Assembly: GCA_003021705.1 (NCBI GenBank)
Contig: PXRJ01000015.1
Span: 1-64,000, forward strand
DNA length: 64,000 bases
From: Halobacteriales archaeon QS_3_64_16
GTDB lineage: Archaea > Halobacteriota > Halobacteria > Halobacteriales > Halococcaceae
Direction of reading: 5' to 3'
Shown here: piece after piece, positions 8,318 through 17,610 of the stretch
Position numbering within the stretch: the stretch's first letter is position 1
How the letters are laid out: the number at the start of each line of letters is the position of its first letter
Notes under the pieces: generated by a model
The model's input: the letters and a program-made list of their open reading frames with translations, nothing else
Database searches by the model: none
What the model was told of the DNA's origin: nothing
Program-made: the position numbers and the translations under genes

Positions 8318-9817
8318 ATGGCACCGAAGAGCGGGTCGAACGGACGTGAGGTTTCGCGACGCACAGTTCTGGAGACGACCGGCGCTGCGCTCGCGGGCGG
8401 GGCGTTCTCGCTCGCCGCCTCCGGCGGCCTCGCGAGCGCCCACGAGTTCTCGGGCGACACCTCCACAGGAACTACCTCGAGCAGCCACGATCACACCGAC
8501 GCGAGCACCCACGGGAAGACGGGCAACGCCGAACTCCTCGACTACCATAGTTTGGGTGCCGTCGGCTCCTCGGCCGAGAGCGGCACGGCCGATAGCCCAC
8601 ACTACGGCGGGATCACTGAACTCCGCACCAATGGGGACTACGCCTACGTCGGCTGTTTCTCCTCCGATAACCCGACCGGTGACCGCGGGATGGCCGTCCT
8701 CGATATCAGCGAATTCAACGCCGCCGAGAAACCGAAAGAACTCCGGGCGGCCGAACTCTCAGTTGTCGCCTTCCTGCGCAACGACGACCCCGCGGCCGCG
8801 GTGATGGACGTCAAAGTAAGTGCCGACGGCCAGTTCGTCTTCCTCTCGAAACAGCCCTACACCGCGTTGTTCGACGAGACCGACCCGAAGCCCGACACCG
8901 ACGGCGACGGTGCGAGTGCCTCCGCGAGTGCGCTCCAGGCTATCGACGTGAGCGATCCGGCGAACCCACTCGTCGTCGGGACCTACGACGCCTGGACGAC
9001 GGGACCGCACAACGCTACCTACCACGAGATCGACGGCGAGGAGTACGTCTTCGCCGTGAAAGACCTGGGTGATGGTACGTCGGGGCTGTACGCCTTCCGC
9101 TTCGAACGCACGACCGGGGCACTCGCCCTCCTCAATCGCTGGACGTACGACGGAGACCTCGGCGTCGGCGACGGTGGCCTCGCGTACATCCACGACATCA
9201 CTATCCAGGACGACCCGCGACTCGACACCCCGGTCGGCTACCTCTCCTACTGGGATCAGGGGCTATTCGCCCTCGATCTCGCTGATCCAACAAATATCGA
9301 GATGCTGGGACATTACTCGATGAACGCCGCCCACTACGCCGAACCCGCCCCGACTTACCTCGACGGTACACGGGTCCTCGTCGCCGGGCAAGAGCTATCG
9401 AGCCAACAGGACGGCTCGTCGGGGACGGTCTATCTGCTCGACGCCGACGGCCTCGATAGGGGTTTCGACGGAACGGACAACGTCGCCCGACTCGACGAGT
9501 GGAACTGGCAGGAGAACGTCTCCTTCGAGAACTTCACGCTCAGCCCACACAACTTCGACGTCACCGCCGACGGCCGGGTCCATCTTGGTCACTACCACGG
9601 CGGGACTCGCTTCCTGGCGATCGACGTCAGTGGGGAGTCACTGGCCGAGGAGGGCTACTTCCAGGCCGCCAAAGAGGTCCCGGAATCCTCGAAGACAGAG
9701 GGACTGAACCACGCCGCGCCCTTTACGTGGTCGGCAGTCGAACACGAGGGCGTCACCTACGTCTCGGATACCAACACTGGGGTCTATGCGATCCGGTACA
9801 AACCCGGCGGTACCTGA
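8318..9817 (+). CDS. Tat-exported LVIVD-repeat (beta-propeller-like) protein
   Basis: A 499-residue secreted protein. The signal REVSRRTVLETTGAALAGGA has the twin arginines and is followed by a His/Thr/Ser-rich linker (SSSHDHTDASTHG). The body has repeated strands of the type YAYVGCFSS...GMAVLDIS, ALQAIDVSDPANPLVVGTYD, GLFALDLADPTNIEMLGHYS and HYHGGTRFLAIDVSGESLAE, the pattern of LVIVD repeats that form propellers. No catalytic motif is recognisable; such proteins are thought to bind ligands or partners outside the cell. It shares the palindrome promoter with the preceding protease gene, suggesting co-expression. Confidence 0.85.
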   Translation: MAPKSGSNGREVSRRTVLETTGAALAGGAFSLAASGGLASAHEFSGDTSTGTTSSSHDHTDASTHGKTGNAELLDYHSLGAVGSSAESGTADSPHYGGITELRTNGDYAYVGCFSSDNPTGDRGMAVLDISEFNAAEKPKELRAAELSVVAFLRNDDPAAAVMDVKVSADGQFVFLSKQPYTALFDETDPKPDTDGDGASASASALQAIDVSDPANPLVVGTYDAWTTGPHNATYHEIDGEEYVFAVKDLGDGTSGLYAFRFERTTGALALLNRWTYDGDLGVGDGGLAYIHDITIQDDPRLDTPVGYLSYWDQGLFALDLADPTNIEMLGHYSMNAAHYAEPAPTYLDGTRVLVAGQELSSQQDGSSGTVYLLDADGLDRGFDGTDNVARLDEWNWQENVSFENFTLSPHNFDVTADGRVHLGHYHGGTRFLAIDVSGESLAEEGYFQAAKEVPESSKTEGLNHAAPFTWSAVEHEGVTYVSDTNTGVYAIRYKPGGT

Positions 9818-9901
9818 GGGGCACCCGTTGATCCGAATCGGGGACGGTCGCCCGGAGCCACCGGATGGCTACGATCACCGACCTTTCCCGATCACCTCTC
9901 C

Positions 9902-10402
9902 TCACCCCTCGTCGTGGCTGATCTCCGAGGCGATCCACGCGCCGAGCGTCGCGCCATAGATCACGTGGCTCGCGTGAAAGATCACGACCTCGTCCAGATC
10001 GAGATCGAGGCCGAGCAGCCGATCGAGCACGACGTGGATGCCGAACAGCGAGGAGCACAGTCCATAGATCGAGCCGAGGAGGAGTCCATAGCTCTCGGCT
10101 CGCCCCGATTCGTTCGGGGCCAGGTCGGTGAACCCCCAGGCGAAGAAGCCGCCGGTGACCATTCCGTACAGCAGGTGCAACCCGAGCGCGAGGAGCCGGT
10201 ACTGCGAGGGGTCCTCGCCGCCGAGATACTGTGCACAGAGATGTGCCGATGGTGGCAGGGACTCGGAGATCGGCATGCGAAAGGCCGTCATCGCGACGGT
10301 CGCGACCAACCCACCCGTTAGTCCCAGTTTCAGCGACCGCCGGTCGAGCCATCCGGGAAGCGCCGTTGCTGGGCTCTCGCTATCGGGGACGCTCATGGTC
10401 AC
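9902..10402 (-). CDS. Conserved haloarchaeal four-helix membrane protein
   Basis: I do not know its function. The 166 residues contain four predicted membrane helices: LTGGLVATVAMTAF, LLYGMVTGGFFAWGF, YGLLLGSIYGLCSSLF and VIFHASHVIYGATLGAWIA. Histidines in or next to helices (LGLHLLYG, FHASHVIYG) could bind a metal or heme, but no set motif is visible. A short acidic loop with Asn and Glu (LAPNESGRAES) joins helices two and three. A second ATG two codons in is an equally good start. It lies convergent with the LVIVD gene and is not obviously in an operon. Confidence 0.7.
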   Translation of the reverse strand: MTMSVPDSESPATALPGWLDRRSLKLGLTGGLVATVAMTAFRMPISESLPPSAHLCAQYLGGEDPSQYRLLALGLHLLYGMVTGGFFAWGFTDLAPNESGRAESYGLLLGSIYGLCSSLFGIHVVLDRLLGLDLDLDEVVIFHASHVIYGATLGAWIASEISHDEG

Positions 10403-10499
10403 CGATCACTCGCCCCGTGGGCAAAGAGCCACGGCTGGCGTGTGCGACGAGGGTCGGTGTGGCACTCGCTACCTCGCTATGTGTCGATAGATCCCCTGT

Positions 10500-13184
10500 T
10501 CAGACGAGCAGATCGCTCTCGGCGTGGGCTTCCGAGCGGTTGGTCGCTGCCCGCTGAGTGACTTCGATCCGATGGTCGGCGGCGTCGATCAACTCGTCGG
10601 TGTGTGAGACGACGATGGTCTGTTCGACGCCGATTTCCCGCATCCGCGAGACCACGCCGTCGATCCGCTCGATGTGGCCCGCATCGAGATGTGCGGTCGG
10701 CTCGTCCAAGATGAGCGGGGGCATCGGCGCGGTGCCCTGAGCGCCTTCGACGAGTAACTGGTAGATCCCACACCGGAGCGCGAGATTGAATAGCACCTGC
10801 TCGCCCCCCGAGAGCTTGCCGGGCGCGAGGGTCGCGCCGCTTTTCTCGTGGATCGTCGCGCGGTATTCTCCATCGAGCGTGATCCGGTCGTAGGCGTCGT
10901 TCCGGTAGGCCAGATCGAAGACCTCGTTGACCAGCCGTTCGAGCGCCGCGATGTTGCGCTGGCGCAGATCCGCGCGCAAGTCGGCGTACATCCCCTGGAG
11001 TGCTTCGCATTCCTCGTAGAGCGACGTGAGTGCTGCGGCTCGCTCTTCGAGATCCGCCCGGCGCTCGCGGAGCTCCTCGAGCTGCTCGAGTTCGCTCTCG
11101 ATCCGGCCGCGCTGGTTCTGGAGCCCATCGCGGCGGGTTTCTGCCGCTTCGAGGTCCTCGTCGATCATCTCGATCCGCTCTTCGCACTTCCTTTTTGTCT
11201 CCTTCGCCTCGGCGACGCGTTCCTCCTTGACCTGCTCTTCGAGATCCATCAGACGTGAGCGTCTCTCTTCGAGCCCTTCGCGCCGCTCGTCGAGCAACTC
11301 GCCGAGGTGTTCGTGACGTTCTTCGATCCGTGTCCGTTCGGTTTCGAGGTCCGAACGCCGTTCCTCGGCATCGATCGCCGTTTCCAGCAGTGCGCCGCGC
11401 TCTTCGAGACCCGCCCGGCGCTCGCGCAGCGCCTCTAGATCGCTCTCGTAGGCCTCGACCTCTTCGAGACGTTCCTCGCGTTCGGTGTGCGTCGCCTCGG
11501 CTTCCTCGCTCGCCTCGCTCGCCTCCTCGCGGTAGCGCTCGGCTTGATCCTTCTTGTCCGTGATGGCCTCGGTGCGCCCCTCCAGTACCTCCGTTTTGCC
11601 CTCGCGTTTGTCCCGCAGCATCCCCACGGTCGTCTCGACCTCCCGGAGGTCCTCGGCCCGCTCGATCCGCTCGTCGATCCCCTCGATCTCCTCGCGTAGC
11701 TCCTCGCGCCTACTCTCGAGTTCCGCTACCTGCTCGCGGTCCTCGTCGAGGGAGTGGACGTGCGGGGAGCCCTCGACGTCCTGGCCACAGGTCGGACACT
11801 TCCCCGCCTCGCGCAGGTCCTCGGCGCGCTCGATTCCTTTCCGGGTCGCCTTCAGCTCGCTCGTGATGCCGGTCAACTCCTCGTCGACGTCCTCCCGTTC
11901 AGCCTCGGTTTCCGAACGCAATGACTCGGCCTCGCCGAACTCGATCGGTGCGTCCTCGAAGCGCCCTTTTGCTTCTGCGATCCGCTCGTCGATACTCTCG
12001 ATCTCCCCGTGCGTTTCCTCGATCGCCGTTTTTGCCTCTTCGATCTCCTCGTCGAGAGCCTGGGCCTGCTGTTCACGTTTTTCGGCCCGTTCGTCGAGTT
12101 CCTCGGCTTCCTCCTCTAGGTCCGCTCGCTGCTCGCGTGCCTGCTCGGCGCGTAGTTCTGTAGTACTGATCTCGTCCTCGACGTCTTCGATCTCCTCCTC
12201 GACCGCTGCGTGTGTGTCCTCGATCGCCGCCCGCTCCGCGTCGGCCGCGATATCGACGCCCTCACCCGCCGCGTTCTCGAGTGCCTCGCGGACCTCTCCT
12301 TTCGCCCGCTCGATCCGCTCGTCGATGTCTTCCAGTTCCTCTTCGAGATCCTCACGGCTCGCTTCGGTCTCCTCGATCGTTTCTTCGAGATCATTGACCC
12401 GCTTGCGGGCGTCGGCCAGCTCCGCGCGTGCTTCCTCCTGTGTCTCGATGGTCGCCTCGGCCTCGGACTTGCGCTCCGCGGCCGTCTCGCGCTCTTCGCG
12501 GAGCTCCTCGATGCGCTCGCCGATCTCCTCTAACTGTGTTCCGACCCGTTTGCGGACTGCCTGGAGCTCGTCTTCGCTTTTGTCCTCTAGCTGGTCGGTC
12601 ACGTCCGAAAGCGCCCCGGCGACTGAGTCCCTGACGTGTTTCACCCCGAGGCGTGCCTGTGAGGCCCGATCCCGGTAGGTTTCGAGCACGCCTAGTCGGA
12701 CGAGCCCGTCGATGATGTCCTGGCGTTCGCCCGGCGAGGCCTCGACGAGCTTGTTCACCTCACCCTGACGGACGTATGCACAGGCGAGAAAGCTCTCGGC
12801 GTCCATGCGAAATAGCGAGGCGATCCGGTCGTCGACCGCCCGCACCTGGTCAAAGCGGCCCTCGGGGGTCTCCAGCACCGCGACGTCCTGGCTCGCCCGG
12901 TCCTGAGAGCGCTTGAGTTCTCGGCGAACGCGGTACTCCCCGCCAGCGTGGGTGAACCAAAGCGCGACCGAACAGCGCTCGGCATCGGTGGTGATGACGT
13001 CTTCCAGGGTGGCGTTCGCGGTTCGCAGCGCCGCCGCGCCGTACAGTGCGAAGAAACACGCCTCGAGCAGCGAGGACTTGCCCACACCGTTCACTCCTCG
13101 GACGACCGTTACCCCCGGCTCGAAGCGGACGTCCGCGTCCTCGAAACACCGATACCCCTTGACTGTGAGTCGATCGAATCGCAT
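10500..13184 (-). CDS. rad50: Rad50 DNA double-strand-break repair ATPase
   Basis: Partner of Mre11 in the complex that tethers and processes DNA ends. The 894 residues have a Walker A loop near the N-terminus (VNGVGKSSLLEACFFALYG) and a very long Glu/Arg-rich coiled coil from about 170 to 740. A zinc hook, GKCPTCGQDVEG, sits near residue 462 at the tip. At the C-terminus are the ABC signature LSGGEQVLFNLALRCG and Walker B PPLILDEPTAHLD. All catalytic parts are intact. It begins 20 bases after the mre11 stop and is surely co-transcribed with it. The low-complexity coil creates long open frames on the opposite strand that are not genes. Confidence 0.97.
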   Translation of the reverse strand: MRFDRLTVKGYRCFEDADVRFEPGVTVVRGVNGVGKSSLLEACFFALYGAAALRTANATLEDVITTDAERCSVALWFTHAGGEYRVRRELKRSQDRASQDVAVLETPEGRFDQVRAVDDRIASLFRMDAESFLACAYVRQGEVNKLVEASPGERQDIIDGLVRLGVLETYRDRASQARLGVKHVRDSVAGALSDVTDQLEDKSEDELQAVRKRVGTQLEEIGERIEELREERETAAERKSEAEATIETQEEARAELADARKRVNDLEETIEETEASREDLEEELEDIDERIERAKGEVREALENAAGEGVDIAADAERAAIEDTHAAVEEEIEDVEDEISTTELRAEQAREQRADLEEEAEELDERAEKREQQAQALDEEIEEAKTAIEETHGEIESIDERIAEAKGRFEDAPIEFGEAESLRSETEAEREDVDEELTGITSELKATRKGIERAEDLREAGKCPTCGQDVEGSPHVHSLDEDREQVAELESRREELREEIEGIDERIERAEDLREVETTVGMLRDKREGKTEVLEGRTEAITDKKDQAERYREEASEASEEAEATHTEREERLEEVEAYESDLEALRERRAGLEERGALLETAIDAEERRSDLETERTRIEERHEHLGELLDERREGLEERRSRLMDLEEQVKEERVAEAKETKRKCEERIEMIDEDLEAAETRRDGLQNQRGRIESELEQLEELRERRADLEERAAALTSLYEECEALQGMYADLRADLRQRNIAALERLVNEVFDLAYRNDAYDRITLDGEYRATIHEKSGATLAPGKLSGGEQVLFNLALRCGIYQLLVEGAQGTAPMPPLILDEPTAHLDAGHIERIDGVVSRMREIGVEQTIVVSHTDELIDAADHRIEVTQRAATNRSEAHAESDLLV

Positions 13185-13204
13185 TCGTTGCTCTCAGTCC
13201 TCGA

Positions 13205-14752
13205 TTAGTCCCAGAGCGTCGATTGTGTCGTTCGATCGCCGTTCTCTTCGCTCCGGCCCGCTGTCCCGTTCTCGCCGTCCTCGCCTCGATTCCGTTCTTC
13301 CGCGTCGCTCTCCCCGCCTTTCATCGCCGACTCGACTGCCGCCGTCTCGGATGCTGTCCCCTCGGCTACCGCGGATCCGTTCGATGGTTCGCCCTCGGTT
13401 CCGCTCGCGCTTTCGTCCCCTTCGGCGTCGAGTGCCGGCTCGGACGTCGGCTCCACGTCGGAACTCGCTTCGTTCGCTGCCGTCACGTCCGCCGGCTCTC
13501 CCGACGCTGGCTCCCAATTGCCTTCGCTCCCTGCGTCTACCGGCATCTCGTCGGCCGAGTCCGGCTCGCTGCGTTCGAACGCTTCTGGGGACCCATCGAG
13601 CCACTCGCGCACGCGCGCTTCGACCGTCTCGGTGACGTTCGAGTCGGGGACCGCGTCGGTCTCGCGCACGAGCTCTTCGATCTCGCGGCCATTCTCGCTC
13701 AGGCCTACGGTCTGGCGTCGCTGCTCGACCGCGCGATCGGGATCGGCGAAAGCCACCTCGCCGTACTCGCCGCCTGCGTTGTCGAACTCCCGGCGGTCGT
13801 TGACCCTGACGGTAAGGGCGTCGCGCCCGAGCCCGCGTTCCTCGATCGGCCCGCTCGATACCCGCTCGCCACCGCCGGTGAGCGTGACGACTAGTACTGC
13901 GTCGGCGAGAACCGTCTCTTCCTCGACCTCTTCGATCGCCTCTAGCACCCGATCGAGACCGTCGCCCTCACGCATATCGACGTCGACGTAGACGAACTCG
14001 CGAGTCTCGAGTTCCACCGAACGACGCTCGATCTCACCGGCCGACGAGACCTCGACCAGGTCGAATTTCCGGCGATCGCGCTGGTCGGCGGCCGTGCGTT
14101 CGGTCGAGCCCGGATAGCTGAGGGAGGTGCCGAACTCCGAAAGGGTCGTCTCCTGGTTGGTGTGGTCGTCGCCCGCGAGGATCGCATCGAGTTCGACGGA
14201 ACTCCGCCGGCAGATCGCCCGTGCGTCCCAGTCGCCGTTCGGGAAGGGTTCGAAGAGGCCGTGCGCCACGAGCAGCGCCGCGTCGGCGTCGGTCGCTTCT
14301 TTGGGGTTGAAGTCGTACTCCAATCGATCCCGCCGTCCCGGCTCGACGTGATCGAGCCCGTAGAGCGCGACCTGAGACGCTTCCGTTCCGTCTCCGTTCT
14401 CACCGCTTCGGATAGTATAACCGCTCTCGCCGAGGCGGGTCGCGAGCCCGAGCGACTCGAAGACGTCGATCCACTGTTGGTCGCGGGTCCCGTCGTGGTT
14501 CCCGACGATCGAGAGAAAGGGGATGTCGGCCGCCGCTAAGCGTTTGAGCCCTTCCAATGTGTCCGATAGTGCGTCGATCCCCGGCCGACTGGAGTTGAAC
14601 AGGTCGCCCGCGTGGACGACCGCATCGACGTCTCGGGTGATGGCTTGCTCGATCGCCTCGTAGAACGCCTCGCGGAAGTCCGCCTCGCGCTCCGGGCGGT
14701 GGTACTGGCGATACCCCAGGTGGGTGTCGGCCGTGTGTAACAGCGTGACCAT
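13205..14752 (-). CDS. mre11: Mre11 double-strand-break repair nuclease
   Basis: Mn-dependent phosphoesterase that trims DNA ends together with Rad50. The metal-binding motifs are HTADTHLGYRQ at the N-terminus, VVHAGDLFNS, IVGNHDGTRDQ and VAHGLFEP, then ILAGDDHTNQ in the place of the usual GH(I/V)H motif. After the catalytic and capping parts comes a roughly 130-residue acidic, Ser/Glu/Ala-rich tail typical of haloarchaeal Mre11. The frame is open 11 codons further upstream, but the ATG at 14752 directly opens the conserved MVTLLHTADTH and lies about 30 bases below a TATA box, so I place the start there (515 residues). First gene of the mre11-rad50 operon. Confidence 0.95.
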   Translation of the reverse strand: MVTLLHTADTHLGYRQYHRPEREADFREAFYEAIEQAITRDVDAVVHAGDLFNSSRPGIDALSDTLEGLKRLAAADIPFLSIVGNHDGTRDQQWIDVFESLGLATRLGESGYTIRSGENGDGTEASQVALYGLDHVEPGRRDRLEYDFNPKEATDADAALLVAHGLFEPFPNGDWDARAICRRSSVELDAILAGDDHTNQETTLSEFGTSLSYPGSTERTAADQRDRRKFDLVEVSSAGEIERRSVELETREFVYVDVDMREGDGLDRVLEAIEEVEEETVLADAVLVVTLTGGGERVSSGPIEERGLGRDALTVRVNDRREFDNAGGEYGEVAFADPDRAVEQRRQTVGLSENGREIEELVRETDAVPDSNVTETVEARVREWLDGSPEAFERSEPDSADEMPVDAGSEGNWEPASGEPADVTAANEASSDVEPTSEPALDAEGDESASGTEGEPSNGSAVAEGTASETAAVESAMKGGESDAEERNRGEDGENGTAGRSEENGDRTTQSTLWD

Positions 14753-14780
14753 TCGGTTGCTCCCGCGTAGTTCGGGCGCG

Positions 14781-14789
14781 TACATAAAC
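14781..14789 (-). promoter_or_regulatory. TATA box of mre11-rad50 operon
   Basis: Minus-strand GTTTATGTA, about 30 bases before the mre11 ATG. It lies inside the upstream extension of the frame, which argues against the longer start. Confidence 0.5.
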
Positions 14790-14840
14790 CCGTCCGACGG
14801 CCCGATCGTCGGTCCCCTCGGCCGCTCGGCAGCTACGGAA

Positions 14841-14849
14841 CTATTATGA
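14841..14849 (+). promoter_or_regulatory. TATA-like box of the alcohol dehydrogenase module
   Basis: CTATTATGA centred 27 bases before the dehydrogenase ATG at 14872. A leaderless transcript for the dehydrogenase-amidohydrolase-DUF59 module is likely. Confidence 0.5.
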
Positions 14850-14871
14850 CCTGCCGGGCTAGCCGTCCATC

Positions 14872-15942
14872 ATGCGTGCTGCCATGTACCACGGACGGGA
14901 GGACATCCGTATCGAGGAGGTAGAGGAGAAGAGCGTGGGGGCCGAGGAGGTACGCGTCGAGATCGACTCCGGGGGGATCTGCGGCTCGGATCTCCACGAG
15001 TACGCAGCCGGCCCGATCTTCGTTCCCGACGAGGAGCCCCATCCAGTGTCGGGCGAGACCGCGCCCATCGGCATGGGGCACGAGTTCAGCGGCGTCCTCG
15101 TCGAGATCGGCGACGGGGTCGAGGGCCTCGCGGAAGGCGATCGAGTCGCGATCAACCCGCTTCTCTACTGTGGGGAGTGTCGCCAGTGTATCGAGGGGAA
15201 CTACCACGTCTGTGACTCGGTGGGGTTCGTCGGTCTGGCCGGCGGTGGTGGGGGGTTCGCCGAAAGCGTCGTCGTCGCCGCGGAGAAGGCCGTCCTGCTC
15301 GCCGAAGGCGTCTCCCTCGAGGCTGGCGCGCTGGTCGAGCCGCTGGCCGTTGGTCTCCATGCGGTCCGTCGCTCCGACCTCCGGGCGGGCGATACGGTCG
15401 CGGTCTTCGGCGGCGGGCCGATCGGCCTCTCGGTAGTTCAGTGCGCGCGAGCCGCAGGTGCCGGGCGAATCGTCGTCTCCGAACCCCGGGACGCTCGCCG
15501 GGCCCGGGCCGCTGACTGTGGGGCTGACCGCCTCGTCGATCCGACGGCAGAGGACGCCATTGAGACCGTTGGGTCCGCAACCGACGGCGGTGCCGACCGG
15601 GCTTTCGAAGTCGCCGGCATCGAGGCGACGTTCAACGCTGCGCTCCGAAGCACGCGGCCGACCGGAACCACCACGGTCGTGAGCATCTGGGAGGACGCGG
15701 CGACCATACGCCCGAACGACGTCGTGCTCGGCGAGCGGACCGTCACCGGTACTCTCGCGTACCTCGCCGGCCCGCGCTCGGGCGAGGAGTACGGCATGGT
15801 GATCGACATGCTCGCGGCGGGACGACTCGATCCCGACCCGCTGATCACTGATCGCATCGCCCTCGAGGATATCGTCGATAGAGGGTTCGAGCGGCTCCTC
15901 GATGCCAGTAGCGAGCAAGTGAAGATCATGGTCGAACCGTGA
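14872..15942 (+). CDS. Zinc-dependent medium-chain alcohol dehydrogenase (2,3-butanediol dehydrogenase-like)
   Basis: NAD(P)-dependent oxidation of a secondary or primary alcohol is expected. The 356 residues include the catalytic zinc site (GGICGSDLHEY with Cys, then GMGHEFSGVL with His-Glu), a complete structural zinc site (CGECRQC plus a fourth Cys in NYHVC) and a Rossmann motif VAVFGGGPIGLSVV. The layout fits the (R,R)-butanediol dehydrogenase branch. It precedes an amidohydrolase-fold gene and a DUF59 gene on the same strand; this trio resembles accessory genes of actinobacterial propane-type monooxygenase clusters, although no hydroxylase is seen here. The alcohol substrate is unknown. 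Confidence 0.9.
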   Translation: MRAAMYHGREDIRIEEVEEKSVGAEEVRVEIDSGGICGSDLHEYAAGPIFVPDEEPHPVSGETAPIGMGHEFSGVLVEIGDGVEGLAEGDRVAINPLLYCGECRQCIEGNYHVCDSVGFVGLAGGGGGFAESVVVAAEKAVLLAEGVSLEAGALVEPLAVGLHAVRRSDLRAGDTVAVFGGGPIGLSVVQCARAAGAGRIVVSEPRDARRARAADCGADRLVDPTAEDAIETVGSATDGGADRAFEVAGIEATFNAALRSTRPTGTTTVVSIWEDAATIRPNDVVLGERTVTGTLAYLAGPRSGEEYGMVIDMLAAGRLDPDPLITDRIALEDIVDRGFERLLDASSEQVKIMVEP

Positions 15943-16081
15943 GGCCCCGCCGACCCGCGCGACTGCGTTCACCGGAATCCTTTTGATCCTGGCTAGTGAG
16001 GACAATTAACGTGATTGCTAGTAACATAGCACAGTGTCGGTCCGTACTAGGATCGAACACCGGCTCCGACATTACAACACC

Positions 16082-17179
16082 ATGATCGACTTAGAAGAGA
16101 CGTTCATCTACGACGCGGTGGTACACGCTTACAACCTCGCCCCGGCGAACTACCGCAACGAACAGCACGCGGAAGGCATCACCGAGATGATTTTTGGGAC
16201 GGTCGATGCGGCCGCGCCACCGGGCTATCGACTCACGCGTGATGGGTTCGTCCGTAACTGGGGCGTCGAGGAACTAGCGAACATGCTGTTTCTCGAGAGC
16301 GACACGGACATGGCGACCTTCCAGTCCCTCCCACTTTATGCCTACCACGATGGGCTCACGGCGAATCAGAACTGTGTCGAGGCCGTCGGGAACTACCCCG
16401 AGCGATTCCTCGGCTTCGCGAACATCGACCCGCTGCGCGAGGGCTGGGAAGAATCACTCGAAGAACAGGTCGAGGCCGTCGACCCAGTCGGACTGAAGCT
16501 CTACCCCTCCCACTGGGGCGAGGACTTCCATCAGGGCTGGCGCATGGACGACGAGTCGGTCGCCTACCCGGTCTTCGAGAAGGCGAAATCCCTGGAGATC
16601 GATCTGATCGAGGTCCACAAGGCGATCCCCTTCGGTCCGGTGCCCCGCGATCCCTACCATCCCGGCGACGTCGACGACGCGTGTGCGAACTTCCCGGAGA
16701 TCGACTTCGGGCTGGTGCATGGGGGACTCGCGTTCACCGAGGAGACCGCCTGGCAGATGGCTCGCTTCCCGAACCTGCACATCAACATGGAGACCTTGGG
16801 CGTGCAACTCGCGGCGAACGAACGGGCTTTCGCCGAAACGTTGGCAAAAATCATCTCGATCGGCGGCGAGGCGGTCCTCGATCGGATGTACTGGGGCTCG
16901 GCGGCGATGGCCTATCACCCCCAGCCCGAACTCGAAGCGCTGCGAGACTTCGAGTGGCCCGACGATCTCAGACAACGGGGCATTGCCTTTAGTGACATGC
17001 CCGAGATCACCGACGAGCACAAGAAAAATATTCTGGGGCGGAACTACGCCGACCTCGTCGGTCTCGATGTCGAGGCCGCTCGGGAACGCTTGGCCGACGA
17101 CGAGTTCAGCACCCAGACCGACGAGTCGGGGCTCGCCGATCCCTTCTCGACGACGAACGCCGCCCCCGAGGTGTACTGA
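16082..17179 (+). CDS. Amidohydrolase-fold (TIM-barrel) protein with incomplete metal site
   Basis: A 365-residue amidohydrolase-2 family protein. I start it at ATG 16082 (MIDLEETFIYDAVVHAYN); the frame is open for 16 more codons upstream but these look non-coding. Barrel-strand motifs are visible: DAVVHAYNLAP, IDLIEVHKAIPFGP, IDFGLVHGGLAF and DRMYWGSAAMAYHP. Members that hydrolyse or decarboxylate have an HxH on strand 1 and an Asp in a WGSD-like motif on strand 8; here these read H-A-Y and WGSA, so two or three metal ligands are missing. A non-hydrolytic, perhaps chaperone-like, role is possible. The DUF59 gene follows after 2 bases, so the two are translationally linked. Confidence 0.85.
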   Translation: MIDLEETFIYDAVVHAYNLAPANYRNEQHAEGITEMIFGTVDAAAPPGYRLTRDGFVRNWGVEELANMLFLESDTDMATFQSLPLYAYHDGLTANQNCVEAVGNYPERFLGFANIDPLREGWEESLEEQVEAVDPVGLKLYPSHWGEDFHQGWRMDDESVAYPVFEKAKSLEIDLIEVHKAIPFGPVPRDPYHPGDVDDACANFPEIDFGLVHGGLAFTEETAWQMARFPNLHINMETLGVQLAANERAFAETLAKIISIGGEAVLDRMYWGSAAMAYHPQPELEALRDFEWPDDLRQRGIAFSDMPEITDEHKKNILGRNYADLVGLDVEAARERLADDEFSTQTDESGLADPFSTTNAAPEVY

Positions 17180-17181
17180 TC

Positions 17182-17610
17182 GTGAGCGAGACGAGTGAGA
17201 CGGACGAAATCAAGGGGAGCGAACCCTCTGCGCTCGCGGTTCGCGAGGAGTTGGACAGGATCGTCGATCCCTGCAGCGAGGCCCGAGGAACTGACATCAG
17301 CATCGTCGAAATGGGGCTGCTCAAGAAAATCGAGATCGAGGACGGCGTGGTCGACATCGAACTACGCATCACCTCGCCCTCCTGCATGATGGTCGGCTAT
17401 TTCATCGAGCAGGCGAACGAACGTGTCGGCACACTACCCGGAGTCGAAGCGGTGAAGTTGAAGACTGACGCGGGACTGTCCTGGCGCGAGGGGATGATGA
17501 GCGAGACAGCGAAAGAACGCCGACGCGAACACCAGACCGCGCTCGCCGAGCGCTATGGCCAGGAAGCGGACTCGGCAGCGACGCAGGCGGCTCCTGTTTC
17601 CGAAGACTGA
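17182..17610 (+). CDS. DUF59/MIP18-type metal-sulfur cluster assembly factor
   Basis: The 142 residues start at GTG 17182, two bases after the amidohydrolase stop. The core holds LDRIVDPCSEARGTDISIVE and LRITSPSCMMVGYFIEQAN; Cys in DPCS and in TSPSC match the conserved positions of SufT/PaaD-like proteins, which help insert iron-sulfur or other iron centres. The C-terminus is charged and helical (SETAKERRREHQTALAERYG). Because it is tied to the amidohydrolase-fold gene rather than to suf genes, it may mature one specific metalloenzyme, not the general Fe-S pool. That last point is inference. Confidence 0.85.
   Translation: MSETSETDEIKGSEPSALAVREELDRIVDPCSEARGTDISIVEMGLLKKIEIEDGVVDIELRITSPSCMMVGYFIEQANERVGTLPGVEAVKLKTDAGLSWREGMMSETAKERRREHQTALAERYGQEADSAATQAAPVSED

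Noticed and set aside
11554-12678. Long + strand frame of 374 codons opposite rad50
   Set aside because: It is Ser/Arg-rich and is the mirror of the Glu/Arg coiled coil of Rad50. Composition and context show a shadow frame.
14833-16005. Minus-strand frame of 390 codons opposite the alcohol dehydrogenase
   Set aside because: No motif, and the opposite strand has complete zinc and Rossmann motifs.
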